Origin: Caldanaerobius fijiensis DSM 17918
Lineage (GTDB): Bacteria; Bacillota; Thermoanaerobacteria; Thermoanaerobacterales; Caldanaerobiaceae
NCBI RefSeq assembly: GCF_900129075.1
Contig: NZ_FQVH01000028.1
Coordinates: 1 to 34,818 of the forward strand
Direction of reading: 5' to 3'
Length of the DNA stretch: 34,818 nucleotides
Shown here: positions 14,823 to 25,523 of the stretch, in pieces
How the letters are laid out: each line of letters starts with the position of its first letter
Position numbering within the stretch: the first letter of the stretch is position 1
Translations under genes and position numbers: made by a program
Notes under the pieces: generated by a model
The model's input: the letters and a program-made list of their open reading frames with translations, nothing else
Told to the model about the DNA's origin: nothing
The model's database searches: none

Positions 14823-15841
14823 GATATCCTACCTCCATACAACTGGGGTACCTGAACCTTTGGAGCCTGCGGATGCAAGAGATGACATGAACATCCATGG
14901 CCATTGCCTAAATCGTATACCGGCGGCTGTTCCTCTTTGCATATCCTCATGGCATACTTACATCTGTCAGCAAAAGCGCAGCCCTTAGGCGGCGCCAGCA
15001 AATCCGGCGGCGTACCATCTATTGGCACCAGCCTGTTATTACCTCTCTTATCAAGCCTCGGCACGGACTGCAAAAGACCCCACGTGTATGGATGTCTTGC
15101 ATTATAGAATATATCATCAACCGTGCCGTATTCGATAACCTGGCCTGCATACATTACAATTACCCTTTGAGCCAAATCTGCCACTATACCCAGGTCGTGG
15201 GTTATGAGTATTATAGACGTCCCCATTTTATGCTGAAGTTCTCTCATCAAATCGATGATCTGAGCCTGTATGGTGACGTCTAAAGCTGTGGTAGGCTCAT
15301 CGGCTATTAGAAGCTTGGGATTACAGGCCAGCGCTATAGCTATCATGACCCTCTGCCTCATGCCACCGCTAAATTCATGAGGGTACTGCCTGACGCGCTT
15401 GCCAGGATTGGGGATCTGAACCAATTCTAACATTCTTATAGCCTGTTCCATAGCCTGGCTTCGGCTCATGTTGTGGTGTTTTATGAGCGTCTCAGCGATC
15501 TGCTGACCTATGGTCATGGTAGGATTTAGAGATGTCATGGGATCCTGAAAGATCATCCCTATCTCAGAACCCCTTATAGCCTGCATCTGCTTCTCTGACT
15601 TTTTCACCAGATCCTCGCCATTGAAAATAATCGCACCTTTTTTTATCTTGCCTGGTGGGGATGGAATGAGTTTCATAATAGAGTGAACGGTCACGCTCTT
15701 GCCACAGCCAGATTCACCGACGATAGAAATCGCCTCTCCTTGATCCAGCGAAAAGCTCACTCCCCTGACCGCTTTTACCTCACCTGCGTATGTGAAAAAA
15801 GATACCTCTAGATCTTTTACTTCAAGCAATGTCTTTCCCAT
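14819..15841 (-). CDS. oppD: Oligopeptide ABC transporter ATPase OppD
   Basis: This is a 340-residue ATP-binding subunit. Walker A is GESGCGKSVTVHS, the Q-loop is MIFQDPMTSLNPTMTIGQQ, the signature is FSGGMRQRVMIAIAL, Walker B is LLIADEPTTALD and the H-loop is LITHDLGIVA. The C-terminal region, with PPDLLAPPKGCAFADRC and CKEEQPP, is the oligo_HPY extension found in OppD/DppD. It pairs with OppF to form the heterodimeric motor. It begins eight bases after oppC and overlaps oppF by four bases. MGKTLLEVKDLEVSF is a normal start for the family. Confidence 0.93.
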   Translation of the reverse strand: MGKTLLEVKDLEVSFFTYAGEVKAVRGVSFSLDQGEAISIVGESGCGKSVTVHSIMKLIPSPPGKIKKGAIIFNGEDLVKKSEKQMQAIRGSEIGMIFQDPMTSLNPTMTIGQQIAETLIKHHNMSRSQAMEQAIRMLELVQIPNPGKRVRQYPHEFSGGMRQRVMIAIALACNPKLLIADEPTTALDVTIQAQIIDLMRELQHKMGTSIILITHDLGIVADLAQRVIVMYAGQVIEYGTVDDIFYNARHPYTWGLLQSVPRLDKRGNNRLVPIDGTPPDLLAPPKGCAFADRCKYAMRICKEEQPPVYDLGNGHGCSCHLLHPQAPKVQVPQLYGGRIS

Positions 15842-15849
15842 ATCATCAC

Positions 15850-16764
15850 CTACTTCCTCATGCGGGGATCAAGGGCATCTCTTATGCCATCACCCAGTAT
15901 ATTAAATGTCAGCATTGTCAAGCTGATCAATACTGCAGGAAATATCAAAAGCCATGGAGCGTTTTGCAAATAGGTGGTGCCATCTGTGGCAAGAGAACCC
16001 CAGCTGGCTTTAGGAAGCCTGATTCCCAAGCCTATATAACTCAAAAACGCCTCTGTAAATATGGCCGATGGGATGTTAAGTGTTAACCTCACAATAATAG
16101 GTCCCAGCGCATTTGGGATGAGATGCTTTGTTATAATCCTCCAGGGACCCGCTCCCAGAGTTCTGGCAGCCAGTACGTATTCCTGTTCCTTTAACTGTAA
16201 CACCTGTCCCCTTACAAGCCTTGCCATATCTACCCAACCCGTAAGAGCCATCGCCAGGATGATCGTAAACTCACCGGGCTGCATTATGATCATGAGAAGG
16301 ATCACTATGATAAGGGTGGGTATGGAATAAAGCACATCTACTATTCTCATCATAATTTCATCAGTAAGACCCCCGAAGTAGCCGGATATACCCCCGTATA
16401 TGACACCCACGATCATATTCAATACAGCAGCTATAAAACCTATTCTCAATGATACCCTCGCACCCATCCATGACCTTACAAACAGGTCACGCCCTAAATT
16501 GTCAGTACCAAACCAGTGAACGGCATTGGGAGGCTGAAAGATGGCGGTGTAGTCCTGTTCATCGTAGCTAAAAGGCCTCAGATATGGCCCTATAATAGCC
16601 ATCATTATGATGATTGCCAATATAAACAAGCTTATCGTCGCCATTTTATTCTGGCGCAACCTTCTAAAGGCATCCTGCCAGAAGGATACACTTGGCCTTA
16701 CGATCCTCTCGCTGGACTTTAAATCATAGCCTATATGCTCAAATTTGCTCTGTTCTATATCCAT
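15850..16764 (-). CDS. oppC: Oligopeptide ABC transporter permease OppC
   Basis: This is a 304-residue integral membrane subunit with the OppC N-terminal extension (about residues 1-40), one helix (about 41-63), a periplasmic-side loop containing HWFGTDNLGRDLFVR, and five more helices. The EAA coupling loop reads AARTLGAGPWRIITKHLIPN, where the ATPases dock. The C-terminus FNILGDGIRDALDPRMRK is typical. It forms the channel with OppB. The ATG follows GGGGTGATGGT and is four bases after the oppB stop. Confidence 0.93.
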   Translation of the reverse strand: MDIEQSKFEHIGYDLKSSERIVRPSVSFWQDAFRRLRQNKMATISLFILAIIIMMAIIGPYLRPFSYDEQDYTAIFQPPNAVHWFGTDNLGRDLFVRSWMGARVSLRIGFIAAVLNMIVGVIYGGISGYFGGLTDEIMMRIVDVLYSIPTLIIVILLMIIMQPGEFTIILAMALTGWVDMARLVRGQVLQLKEQEYVLAARTLGAGPWRIITKHLIPNALGPIIVRLTLNIPSAIFTEAFLSYIGLGIRLPKASWGSLATDGTTYLQNAPWLLIFPAVLISLTMLTFNILGDGIRDALDPRMRK

Positions 16765-16768
16765 ACCA

Positions 16769-17704
16769 TCACCCCTTTTCCTTTGTAATCCTGATCCTGG
16801 GATCTATTACACCGTACAGTATGTCAACAAGTAAATTGACACCTATCAATATCACGGCAAAAAATATGGTGAGACCCATTATAAGGGTATAGTCATTGCT
16901 GTTGATACTGGTTACATAATGCTTACCCAAACCGGGAACACCAAAGATATTCTCTACTACAAAAGTTCCCGTAACTACTATAGCAAAAATCGGACCAAAA
17001 GTTGTCACCACAGGAAGTATGGCATTTCTGACAGCGTGTTTCCATATAACTGCGGCGTTTGACAGACCCTTTGATTTGGCCGTCTTTATATAGTCCTGAT
17101 TTAACACATCCAGCATGCTCGCCCTCATCATCCTGGATATGGTAGCCAGCATGCCGAGACCTAATGAAATAGATGGCAATATCGTAAATTTAAAGCTTCC
17201 CCATCCAGCCACGGGGAATAGCCTTATTTTAACGCCCAAAAAATACTGCAACAATGCGCCAATTATAAAGCTGGGCACAGATACGCCTATAACGGCTACA
17301 ACTGTGGCAAAATAATCCCATCCGGTGTTATGCCTTACGGCCGATATAATTCCAAGTAGCATACCTAATACAGCTGCAAATGCCATGGCTTCCAGTCCCA
17401 GTGCTGCTGAAACAGGGAAACCCTGGGCTATAATCTCCTCTACGCTCTGATTCTGGAACAGCATAGACATACCAAAATCTCCGCGGAGGATATTTGCAAG
17501 ATATTTGTAGTATTGTACTACCAACGGCTTATCCAGACCATATTTGGCATCCAGATTTTTCTGTATCTCAACGGGAACCTGCTTCATACCTGTATACGGT
17601 TTTCCAGGCAACATATGCATGAGTATAAAAGTAAATGTAAGAATTACCCACAGTGTCAAAAGCGCATAACCTATCCGCCTCAAAATATAACCAAAAATAC
17701 CCAT
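16769..17704 (-). CDS. oppB: Oligopeptide ABC transporter permease OppB
   Basis: This is a 311-residue permease with an N-terminal helix (GYILRRIGYALLTLWVILTF), the family motif MLPGKPY, a large external loop and five further helices. The EAA loop is AKSKGLSNAAVIWKHAVRNA. The C-terminus LLVDILYGVIDPRIRI matches the family (...DLLYAxLDPRI). The start is uncertain. I prefer the ATG at 17704, which gives the standard MGIFGYILRR beginning, although AAAGGGG is only about two bases away. A TTG at 17722 would add six residues. Confidence 0.9.
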   Translation of the reverse strand: MGIFGYILRRIGYALLTLWVILTFTFILMHMLPGKPYTGMKQVPVEIQKNLDAKYGLDKPLVVQYYKYLANILRGDFGMSMLFQNQSVEEIIAQGFPVSAALGLEAMAFAAVLGMLLGIISAVRHNTGWDYFATVVAVIGVSVPSFIIGALLQYFLGVKIRLFPVAGWGSFKFTILPSISLGLGMLATISRMMRASMLDVLNQDYIKTAKSKGLSNAAVIWKHAVRNAILPVVTTFGPIFAIVVTGTFVVENIFGVPGLGKHYVTSINSNDYTLIMGLTIFFAVILIGVNLLVDILYGVIDPRIRITKEKG

Positions 17705-17771
17705 CACCCCTTTACATTTCAAAGGGTATATGCTTAAAGCATATACCCTGCAAAACCTACACGAGCAAAAA

Positions 17772-17827
17772 TCATTAATTTATTTGCATCAATTTATTTG
17801 CACCAATTTACTTACATCAATTTACTT
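17772..17827. repeat. Four 14-bp tandem repeats over the oppA stop codon
   Basis: Four consecutive 14-bp units of the type GCATCAATTTATTT (17772-17785, 17786-17799, 17800-17813, 17814-17827) differ by one to four bases. The first unit on the coding strand contains the oppA stop codon TAA, and every copy carries a TAA in the same register. The array starts exactly at the novel C-terminus of the rearranged OppA and fills half of the oppA-oppB gap. Confidence 0.85.
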
Positions 17828-19492
17828 GTCAAGCCCCAATTCTTTTATGCCTTTGATCAATAGATCCCTGGCCTGTTTTACATCACTGCTGGGCAGCATA
17901 TCTCCGGCTTCTTTCCTAAACGTGTCTTTGTTGCCCCACATTATATCAGGCACATACCCTGTAGCTGGCTTGGAAGCATCCTTGAGTATATTTTTGACGT
18001 AGGTATTCCTGTCGATAGCCAGCGTCAATGCCTTTCTTATATTGGCATTTTTCAAAATAGGATCTTTTGTATTAAACTGGAAGTACCAGGAAGAACCGTC
18101 AGAAAAGCTCTTTATATCGTATCCGGCTTTTTTGACCTGGTCAAACTGATCTCCAGCTACGCGCTGATCCACGTCCAGTTGCCCTGTTAAAAACATGTTA
18201 AGCTCTGTATTTCGATCAGTTATCATTGAGAATTCGATCCTATTCAATTTTATAGCATCCTTGTTCCAATAATTAGGATTTTTCTCCAGGACCATTTTTT
18301 GCTGGTGAGTCCAGGATTTAATAACCCATGGCCCGTTATACAACATCTTATCAGGCTCTGAGCCGTATTTGTCCTTGACGGTTTCATAGAACTTCTGATT
18401 TAAGGGCATATATGTTGCAAATGCTGTCAGATCAGGGAAGTACGGCGTAGGTCTTTCAAGAGTAACCTGTAATGTCTTAGCATCCAGCGCCTTAACACCT
18501 ACCTGATTAGGATCCGTTATCTTTTTGGTGTTATACGCCTCAGCATTTTTTATAGGATACAAAATGTAAGCGTAGAGAGCACCTAATTTAGGATCCAGAG
18601 CCCTCTTCCAAGCATACTCAAAGTCCTGGGCCGTCACCGGATCGCCATTGCTCCATTTGGCGTCCCTGAGCTTAAAGGTGTAAGTAAGGCCGTCCTTTGA
18701 CACCGTATAGCTCTCGGCAATACCCGGCATGACCTTGCCGCTCTTGTCATACCTCATAAGGCCTTCCATAACAGCGTTTATGACGTTCATGGAAACGGCA
18801 TCACTGGTCTGCTGCGGATCCATCTGAGGCGGCTCTTGAACCAGGTTATACCTTAAAGTGCCGCTCTTGGTACTGGTCCAGTAGAAGTCCACGTCTCCGC
18901 CCACAAACCTCCTCACAAGGCCCTGAACGTCAGGTTTTACTGCATAGGATATATACCTGTAGTAAACAGGACCTATGGGCATCTGATCTAAAAGCAACTT
19001 TTCGGCCTTTTTAAAGTCATCCATACGTCTGGCATTGTCATTGGTGTTCTGAGCATCTTTTATAAGTTTATCGTACTCGGAATTGGTCCAACCTGAGTTG
19101 TTGTTGGCAGACCAGCTCGTCCAGAGGTCCATAAATGTCATAGGATCGTTATAATCAGGACCCCATCCAGCCATGACGATCTGGTAATCATATTTATTCA
19201 TCCTTTCAAGCCTGGTCTTAAATGGCACGGTTTCAATCTCCACATTGATACCCAGGTTCTTCTTCCACATCTGCTGGAAAACCTGAGCGTCAATTTTAGC
19301 CTGTGTCGTATCATCTGTCAGATACTTGAGAGTCGGTAACTTTTTAACCAGTTCATCATAGGATTTATTACCAGTGTTGGAACCATTGTTTGCTGCATTG
19401 TTTTTTTGTTTAGATGAGGAACAACCCGTCAAAAGCACTCCAACCACCAGAACTGCAGCGATAAATAGCGCTAAATACTTCCTTGTCTTCAT
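17822..19492 (-). CDS. oppA: Circularly permuted oligopeptide-binding lipoprotein OppA
   Basis: This is a 556-residue extracellular solute-binding lipoprotein of the SBP_bac_5 family that delivers peptides to OppBC. It has a signal peptide with lipobox LLTGC (lipidated Cys24) and a Ser/Asn/Gly-rich linker to about residue 45. Residues 52-207 (LPTLKYLTDD, MWKKNLGINVEIE, FNDP-like YNDPMTFMDLW, MPIGPVYYR) are what is normally the C-terminal third. At about residue 211 the normal mature N-terminus begins (TLRYNLVQEPPQMDP, KWSNGDPVTAQDFEYAWKRAL, NGPWVIKSW, NIRKALTLAIDR) and runs to the end, KGIKELGLDK-stop, the point that in B. subtilis OppA is followed by the other segment. The order is thus circularly permuted with nothing lost. 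The second ATG was chosen: GGAGG is eight bases upstream of it but only two from the first. Confidence 0.93.
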   Translation of the reverse strand: MKTRKYLALFIAAVLVVGVLLTGCSSSKQKNNAANNGSNTGNKSYDELVKKLPTLKYLTDDTTQAKIDAQVFQQMWKKNLGINVEIETVPFKTRLERMNKYDYQIVMAGWGPDYNDPMTFMDLWTSWSANNNSGWTNSEYDKLIKDAQNTNDNARRMDDFKKAEKLLLDQMPIGPVYYRYISYAVKPDVQGLVRRFVGGDVDFYWTSTKSGTLRYNLVQEPPQMDPQQTSDAVSMNVINAVMEGLMRYDKSGKVMPGIAESYTVSKDGLTYTFKLRDAKWSNGDPVTAQDFEYAWKRALDPKLGALYAYILYPIKNAEAYNTKKITDPNQVGVKALDAKTLQVTLERPTPYFPDLTAFATYMPLNQKFYETVKDKYGSEPDKMLYNGPWVIKSWTHQQKMVLEKNPNYWNKDAIKLNRIEFSMITDRNTELNMFLTGQLDVDQRVAGDQFDQVKKAGYDIKSFSDGSSWYFQFNTKDPILKNANIRKALTLAIDRNTYVKNILKDASKPATGYVPDIMWGNKDTFRKEAGDMLPSSDVKQARDLLIKGIKELGLDK

Positions 19493-19526
19493 AAACATAG
19501 CCTCCTTATTTTTTTAATATTTTTGA

Positions 19527-19557
19527 TTTTGAAATACAACCCAGCTGTGTTTCAAAA
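19527..19557. promoter_or_regulatory. 12-bp dyad in the oppA 5' leader
   Basis: TTTTGAAATACA (19527-19538) and TGTGTTTCAAAA (19546-19557) pair at 11 of 12 positions around seven bases, within the leader between the opp promoter and the ribosome site. On the coding strand no T-run follows, so it is not an intrinsic terminator. It could be an operator or an mRNA-stabilising hairpin. Confidence 0.5.
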
Positions 19558-19645
19558 TTTTATACAATAGTTCAATAAAATATAGAAACCGCGGCCTATA
19601 TGTTAGAGGTATGTGCATTATGTTACAACTATAAATTCATCCACT

Positions 19646-19674
19646 ATTATATACTTACCCAGACTAAATTTCAA
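19646..19674 (-). promoter_or_regulatory. Promoter of the opp operon
   Basis: On the minus strand TTGAAA (19674-19669), a 17-bp spacer and TATAAT (19651-19646) give a near-perfect sigma-A promoter. The leader to the oppA ATG would be about 147 bases and holds the dyad at 19527-19557. Together with the gatB terminator this explains most of the gene-free stretch 19493-19819. I see nothing else in it. Confidence 0.72.
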
Positions 19675-19750
19675 TAAAATTTTTATCTCTTATTTTTTTA
19701 TAATTGTTAAAATTATTTTATAAATATGCAACTTGATTTATAAAATTTAA

Positions 19751-19784
19751 AGGTCTGACGCTTTGCATACCATTTGTCAGACCT
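19751..19784 (-). terminator. Terminator after gatB
   Basis: AGGTCTGAC (19751-19759) and GTCAGACCT (19776-19784) are exact reverse complements. On the minus strand the stem is followed by TTAAATTTT, a modest T-rich tail. It lies 36 bases after the gatB stop. Confidence 0.65.
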
Positions 19785-19819
19785 CCAATAAGTGCATAAT
19801 TATTCTACAGCTCAATCCA

Positions 19820-21250
19820 TCAGCCGATATTATCTAGTTCTTCTTTTAATATCTTATTGGCGATCTGCGGATTGGCTTTACCTTTTGTCGCCCTCATTAT
19901 CTGGCCTACCAGGAACCCAAAAGCTTTTTCTTTCCCGCTCTTATAATCGTTGACTGATTTTGGATTTTGCTCTAACACCTGTCTCACTATCTCCCTGATC
20001 TGTCCCTCATCGCTCAACTGAACAAGGCCTTTTTCTTTGACGATGGTTTCAGGGTCCTTCCCTGTTTCGATCACATCCTCAAAGACCTTCTTAGCTATGC
20101 TGCCACTGATTGTGCCTTTTTCGATAAGGGTGAGAAGTTGAGCCAGCTGCTCAGGTCTTAAATTTAGTTCCTGTATCTCTATAGCCTTATCGTTTAATAT
20201 TCTCAGGACCTCGCTCATAATCCAATTACTTACAGCCTTAGGATTATTATGCAACTTCACGGTGTTCTCAAAGAAATCGGCAAGAGCCCTGGTAGCTGTA
20301 AGAACCCCTGCATCATACTCAGGTATCCCATAATCCCTGATAAACCGCTCCCTCTTCTGATCCGGCAGTTCTGGCAATTCAGCTCTTATCCTCTCGACCC
20401 ACTCTCTGTCGACGACAATAGGAACCAGATCCGGTTCAGGGAAATACCTGTAGTCATGAGCTTCCTCTTTGGTTCTCATGGACAGAGTAATACCCCTTGA
20501 TTCATCCCAACGGCGGGTTTCCTGAACAACTTTATCCCCTGATTCCAGCACATCCCTCTGCCTCTTTATCTCATACTCCAATGCTCTCTGAACTGCCTTG
20601 AAAGAATTCAAATTTTTAAGCTCTATCTTTGTCCCAAACTCTTTAGCATCTACAGGCATTAGCGAAACATTGGTATCGCATCTTAAAGAGCCTTCTTCCA
20701 TCTTACAGTCAGATACTTCGATGTACTGAAGTATGCTCTTTAGTTTGGTAAGGTAAGCATAGGCTTCCTCGGGAGAGTTTATATCAGGTTCTGACACGAT
20801 CTCTATCAGCGGAACACCTGCGCGGTTGTAGTCTACTAAAGAACCGTCATGGGTATGCATAAGCTTACCGGCATCTTCCTCTATATGTATTCTCCTTATG
20901 CCGATCTTTTTGGTTTTGCCGCCCACTTCTATCTCTATATACCCACTATGGCACAGTGGAAGGTCATACTGGGATATCTGATATGCCTTGGGAAGGTCCG
21001 GATAAAAATAGTTTTTCCTGTCCATTTTGCTGAACTCCGATATCTGGCAGTTGGTTGCTAGACCTGCTTTTATGGCGTACTCCACCACTTTTTTATTTAG
21101 GACAGGCAACGTACCAGGGAGCCCCAAGCATACAGGACATGTATGGGTATTGGGCTCTCCACCAAATTCAGTGGTACAACCGCAAAAGATCTTTGTCTTT
21201 GTAAGGAGTTCTGCGTGAACCTCCAATCCTATAACGGCTTTATACTCCAT
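19820..21250 (-). CDS. gatB: Aspartyl/glutamyl-tRNA amidotransferase subunit B
   Basis: GatB is the tRNA-binding kinase-like subunit of GatCAB, which converts Glu-tRNA(Gln) (and Asp-tRNA(Asn)) to the amidated form in bacteria lacking the direct synthetase. This 476-residue copy is of normal length. It has the family start [20 protein letters not shown], zinc-type cysteines CGC and CPVCLG, the signature [18 protein letters not shown] segment [20 protein letters not shown], and a C-terminal YqeY-like helical domain ([18 protein letters not shown]). It begins directly after the gatA stop (TAA-ATG), so the two are coupled. It is the last gene of the gatCAB unit and is followed by a hairpin. Confidence 0.97.
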   Translation of the reverse strand: MEYKAVIGLEVHAELLTKTKIFCGCTTEFGGEPNTHTCPVCLGLPGTLPVLNKKVVEYAIKAGLATNCQISEFSKMDRKNYFYPDLPKAYQISQYDLPLCHSGYIEIEVGGKTKKIGIRRIHIEEDAGKLMHTHDGSLVDYNRAGVPLIEIVSEPDINSPEEAYAYLTKLKSILQYIEVSDCKMEEGSLRCDTNVSLMPVDAKEFGTKIELKNLNSFKAVQRALEYEIKRQRDVLESGDKVVQETRRWDESRGITLSMRTKEEAHDYRYFPEPDLVPIVVDREWVERIRAELPELPDQKRERFIRDYGIPEYDAGVLTATRALADFFENTVKLHNNPKAVSNWIMSEVLRILNDKAIEIQELNLRPEQLAQLLTLIEKGTISGSIAKKVFEDVIETGKDPETIVKEKGLVQLSDEGQIREIVRQVLEQNPKSVNDYKSGKEKAFGFLVGQIMRATKGKANPQIANKILKEELDNIG

Positions 21251-22717
21251 TTATCTCACCTCCAGAGCCGGTTTCTTTTTCTCAATGCCCGAATTCTTTT
21301 CATAAGCATAAGCCGCCTTCAATATGGTTGCCTCGTCAAAGGGCTTGCCTATAATCTGGAGCCCCACAGGAAGGCCATTTTCAAATCCAGCAGGAACAGA
21401 AATAGCCGGAATCCCTGCTATATTTATTGGAACCGTACATATGTCAGACATATACATCTGAAGGGGATCATTCATCTTTTCCCCAATTTTGAAAGCCGGT
21501 ACCGGTGATGTCGGCGATATAAGGATATCATAGGTCTCAAATGCCCTGTCAAAGTCACGCTTTATAAGTGTCCTGACCTTTTGCGCTCTTTTGTAGTAAG
21601 CATCATAATACCCCGAGCTCAGGGCATATGTACCCAACATTATCCTCCTTTTTACCTCTTTGCCAAAGCCCTCGCTCCTGGTCTTCATAAAAAGGTCTAT
21701 CATATCCTCATAGTTATCAGCCCTATAGCCATACCTTATGCCATCGTACCGCGCTAGATTGGAGCTGGCCTCTGCTGACGCGATTATATAGTAAACCGCC
21801 AGAGCGTACCCCGAATAAGGTAGTGACGTCTCCTCTACAATGGCGCCCATATTTTCAAACACCTTTGCCGCTTCATATATCCTCTCTTTTACACCCTCGC
21901 TTACGCCTTCAGCAAAAAGTTCTTTGGGTATGCCAACTTTCATACCCTTTATATCCTCGCTTAACGCTGAAAGGAAATCCTGCTTTTTGCCATCAATTGA
22001 CGTAGAATCAGCTTTATCATAACCTGCTATAATGTCAAGTACCATGGCGCAGTCCTCTACATCCTTGGTCAAAGGACCTATCTGGTCAAGAGAAGACGCA
22101 AAGGCAACAAGGCCATATCTTGACACCAGGCCATAAGTGGGCTTCATGCCTACCACGCCACAAAGGGATGCCGGCTGACGTATAGACCCACCTGTATCAG
22201 ACCCCAGTGCAAAATAAACCTCATCTGCCGCCACCGCTGCAGCTGAGCCGCCGCTAGAACCCCCTGGAACCCTCTCTAAATCCCATGGGTTTCTGGTCTT
22301 CTTGAAATAAGATGTCTCCGTAGATGAACCCATAGCAAACTCATCCATATTTAACTTGCCCAAGATCACGGCATCCTCCGCCAGAAGCCTGTCCACTACT
22401 GTGGCATTGTACGGCGGATTAAAATTTTCCAGCATTTTAGACCCACAGGTGGTGTATATGCCTTCTGTACAAATATTATCCTTTATACCGATGGGGATGC
22501 CCGCCAATTTCCCCACAGGCTCACCGTTTTTTATCTTCTCATCCACCTTCTTAGCCTGTTCCATGGCCTTTTCACCACATACGGTGATAAAAGCCTGGAC
22601 CTTTTCATCAACCGCTTTTATCCTCTCAAGCATGAGAGCGGTGATCTCCTGTGAAGTAACTTTTTTGTTCAGGATCATATCCCGTATCTCATGGGCAGTC
22701 AATTCATATAGTTCCAT
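21251..22717 (-). CDS. gatA: Aspartyl/glutamyl-tRNA amidotransferase subunit A
   Basis: GatA is the glutaminase/amidase subunit that releases ammonia from glutamine for GatB. The amidase-signature core is clear: catalytic Lys in [10 protein letters not shown] (about residue 77), the glycine/serine block [15 protein letters not shown], and the nucleophile/cis-Ser pair within [19 protein letters not shown]. At 488 residues it has the usual length. The ATG was chosen at [11 protein letters not shown], which has AAAGGA nine bases before it. An upstream in-frame GTG would overlap the gatC stop and lacks a site. It is continuous with gatC and gatB. Confidence 0.97.
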   Translation of the reverse strand: MELYELTAHEIRDMILNKKVTSQEITALMLERIKAVDEKVQAFITVCGEKAMEQAKKVDEKIKNGEPVGKLAGIPIGIKDNICTEGIYTTCGSKMLENFNPPYNATVVDRLLAEDAVILGKLNMDEFAMGSSTETSYFKKTRNPWDLERVPGGSSGGSAAAVAADEVYFALGSDTGGSIRQPASLCGVVGMKPTYGLVSRYGLVAFASSLDQIGPLTKDVEDCAMVLDIIAGYDKADSTSIDGKKQDFLSALSEDIKGMKVGIPKELFAEGVSEGVKERIYEAAKVFENMGAIVEETSLPYSGYALAVYYIIASAEASSNLARYDGIRYGYRADNYEDMIDLFMKTRSEGFGKEVKRRIMLGTYALSSGYYDAYYKRAQKVRTLIKRDFDRAFETYDILISPTSPVPAFKIGEKMNDPLQMYMSDICTVPINIAGIPAISVPAGFENGLPVGLQIIGKPFDEATILKAAYAYEKNSGIEKKKPALEVR

Positions 22718-22731
22718 GCTCTCACATCCTT

Positions 22732-23016
22732 TCACTCTATTATGCTGGGCACTTTAAAACAGCCATCTTCTTTGTCATCGGTATTCATCAAGACCTTCTC
22801 TCTGTCAAGAGACTGGTGAACCACATCATCCCTGAACACATTTTTAACAGGCAGGATGTGGGCTGTAGGCTCCACATCTTCTATATCTAACTCGCTTAAC
22901 TTATTTATGTAGTCGAGAATGTGCCCCAGTTCTACAGACATCCTCTCTATTTCCTCATCGGTTAGCTTGAGCCTTGCCAATCTGGCAACGTGCAATACCG
23001 TATCCCTATCGATCAC
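22732..23016 (-). CDS. gatC: Aspartyl/glutamyl-tRNA amidotransferase subunit C
   Basis: GatC is the small subunit that wraps around GatA and GatB and stabilises the complex. This 94-residue protein has the usual [20 protein letters not shown] start, [35 protein letters not shown] and a C-terminal [12 protein letters not shown]. The GTG at 23016 was chosen because AAAGAGG is eight bases upstream and it gives the family length. An ATG at 23040 would overlap that ribosome site. It is first of gatCAB and follows ligA by about 70 bases. Confidence 0.96.
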   Translation of the reverse strand: MIDRDTVLHVARLARLKLTDEEIERMSVELGHILDYINKLSELDIEDVEPTAHILPVKNVFRDDVVHQSLDREKVLMNTDDKEDGCFKVPSIIE

Positions 23017-23086
23017 ACCTCTCACCTCTTTTATATTCATGTTTTTACTTCATGCTTACATAAAGCTCAATTATGTTCATATTTTA

Positions 23087-25129
<2,043 letters not shown>

Positions 25130-25170
25130 CTATTATAGCATAAAACCATATTGTTATGTAAAACCTCTCA

Positions 25171-25235
25171 TTGACAAATCATGTAGATTGAATTACAATA
25201 TATATGACAGTATTGATAATGAATCTCAGATTCAT
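25171..25235 (+). promoter_or_regulatory. feo promoter with downstream metalloregulator-like palindrome
   Basis: TTGACA (25171-25176), a 17-bp spacer and TACAAT (25194-25199) form a strong promoter, with the start near 25206. Just downstream, ATGAATCTCAGATTCAT (25219-25235) is a perfect palindrome about one central base, preceded by TTGATA to give a partial Fur-like GATAAT-GAAT pattern. An operator at about +13 to +29 would block transcription. Fur or a DtxR-type repressor is the natural candidate, by inference from the genes controlled. Confidence 0.7.
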
Positions 25236-25294
25236 CTGCTTATTTGGAATACATAAACTGTTCTCTAAATAACATGTAACAGGGAGGTGGACCT

Positions 25295-25522
25295 ATGACT
25301 CTTGACCTGGCTAGTATAGGTAATAAACTGATCATAGATAAAATTGACGACGAGAAGGTAAAAATTCAGATACTGCGCTTTGGTATATCAGAAGGTTCTC
25401 TGGTAAAATGCGTAGATAAGCTACCAAAAGGACCCGTAATCATTCAAAACCGTATGCAGGAAATCGCCATAGGTAGAAAACTGGCTGAAAAAATCAAGAT
25501 CAGAGAAGTAAAGGAGGGTTAA
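25295..25522 (+). CDS. feoA: Ferrous iron transport protein FeoA
   Basis: This 75-residue SH3-like protein has an LASIGNKLIIDKIDDEKVKI start, the conserved LRFGISEGSLVKCV turn and an AIGRKLAEKIKI end, matching FeoA. FeoA is a small cytoplasmic partner that binds or regulates FeoB. It starts at ATG after GGGAGGTGG and ends one base before the feoB ATG, with the feoB ribosome site AAGGAGGG inside its last codons, so the two are coupled. The promoter and palindrome just upstream suggest iron-dependent repression. Confidence 0.92.
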   Translation: MTLDLASIGNKLIIDKIDDEKVKIQILRFGISEGSLVKCVDKLPKGPVIIQNRMQEIAIGRKLAEKIKIREVKEG

Positions 25523-25523
25523 G

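Noticed and set aside
19527..19557. Dyad in the oppA leader as a terminator or riboswitch
   Set aside because: No T-run follows on the coding strand and there is no larger conserved aptamer-like structure. It is kept only as a possible operator or stabilising hairpin.
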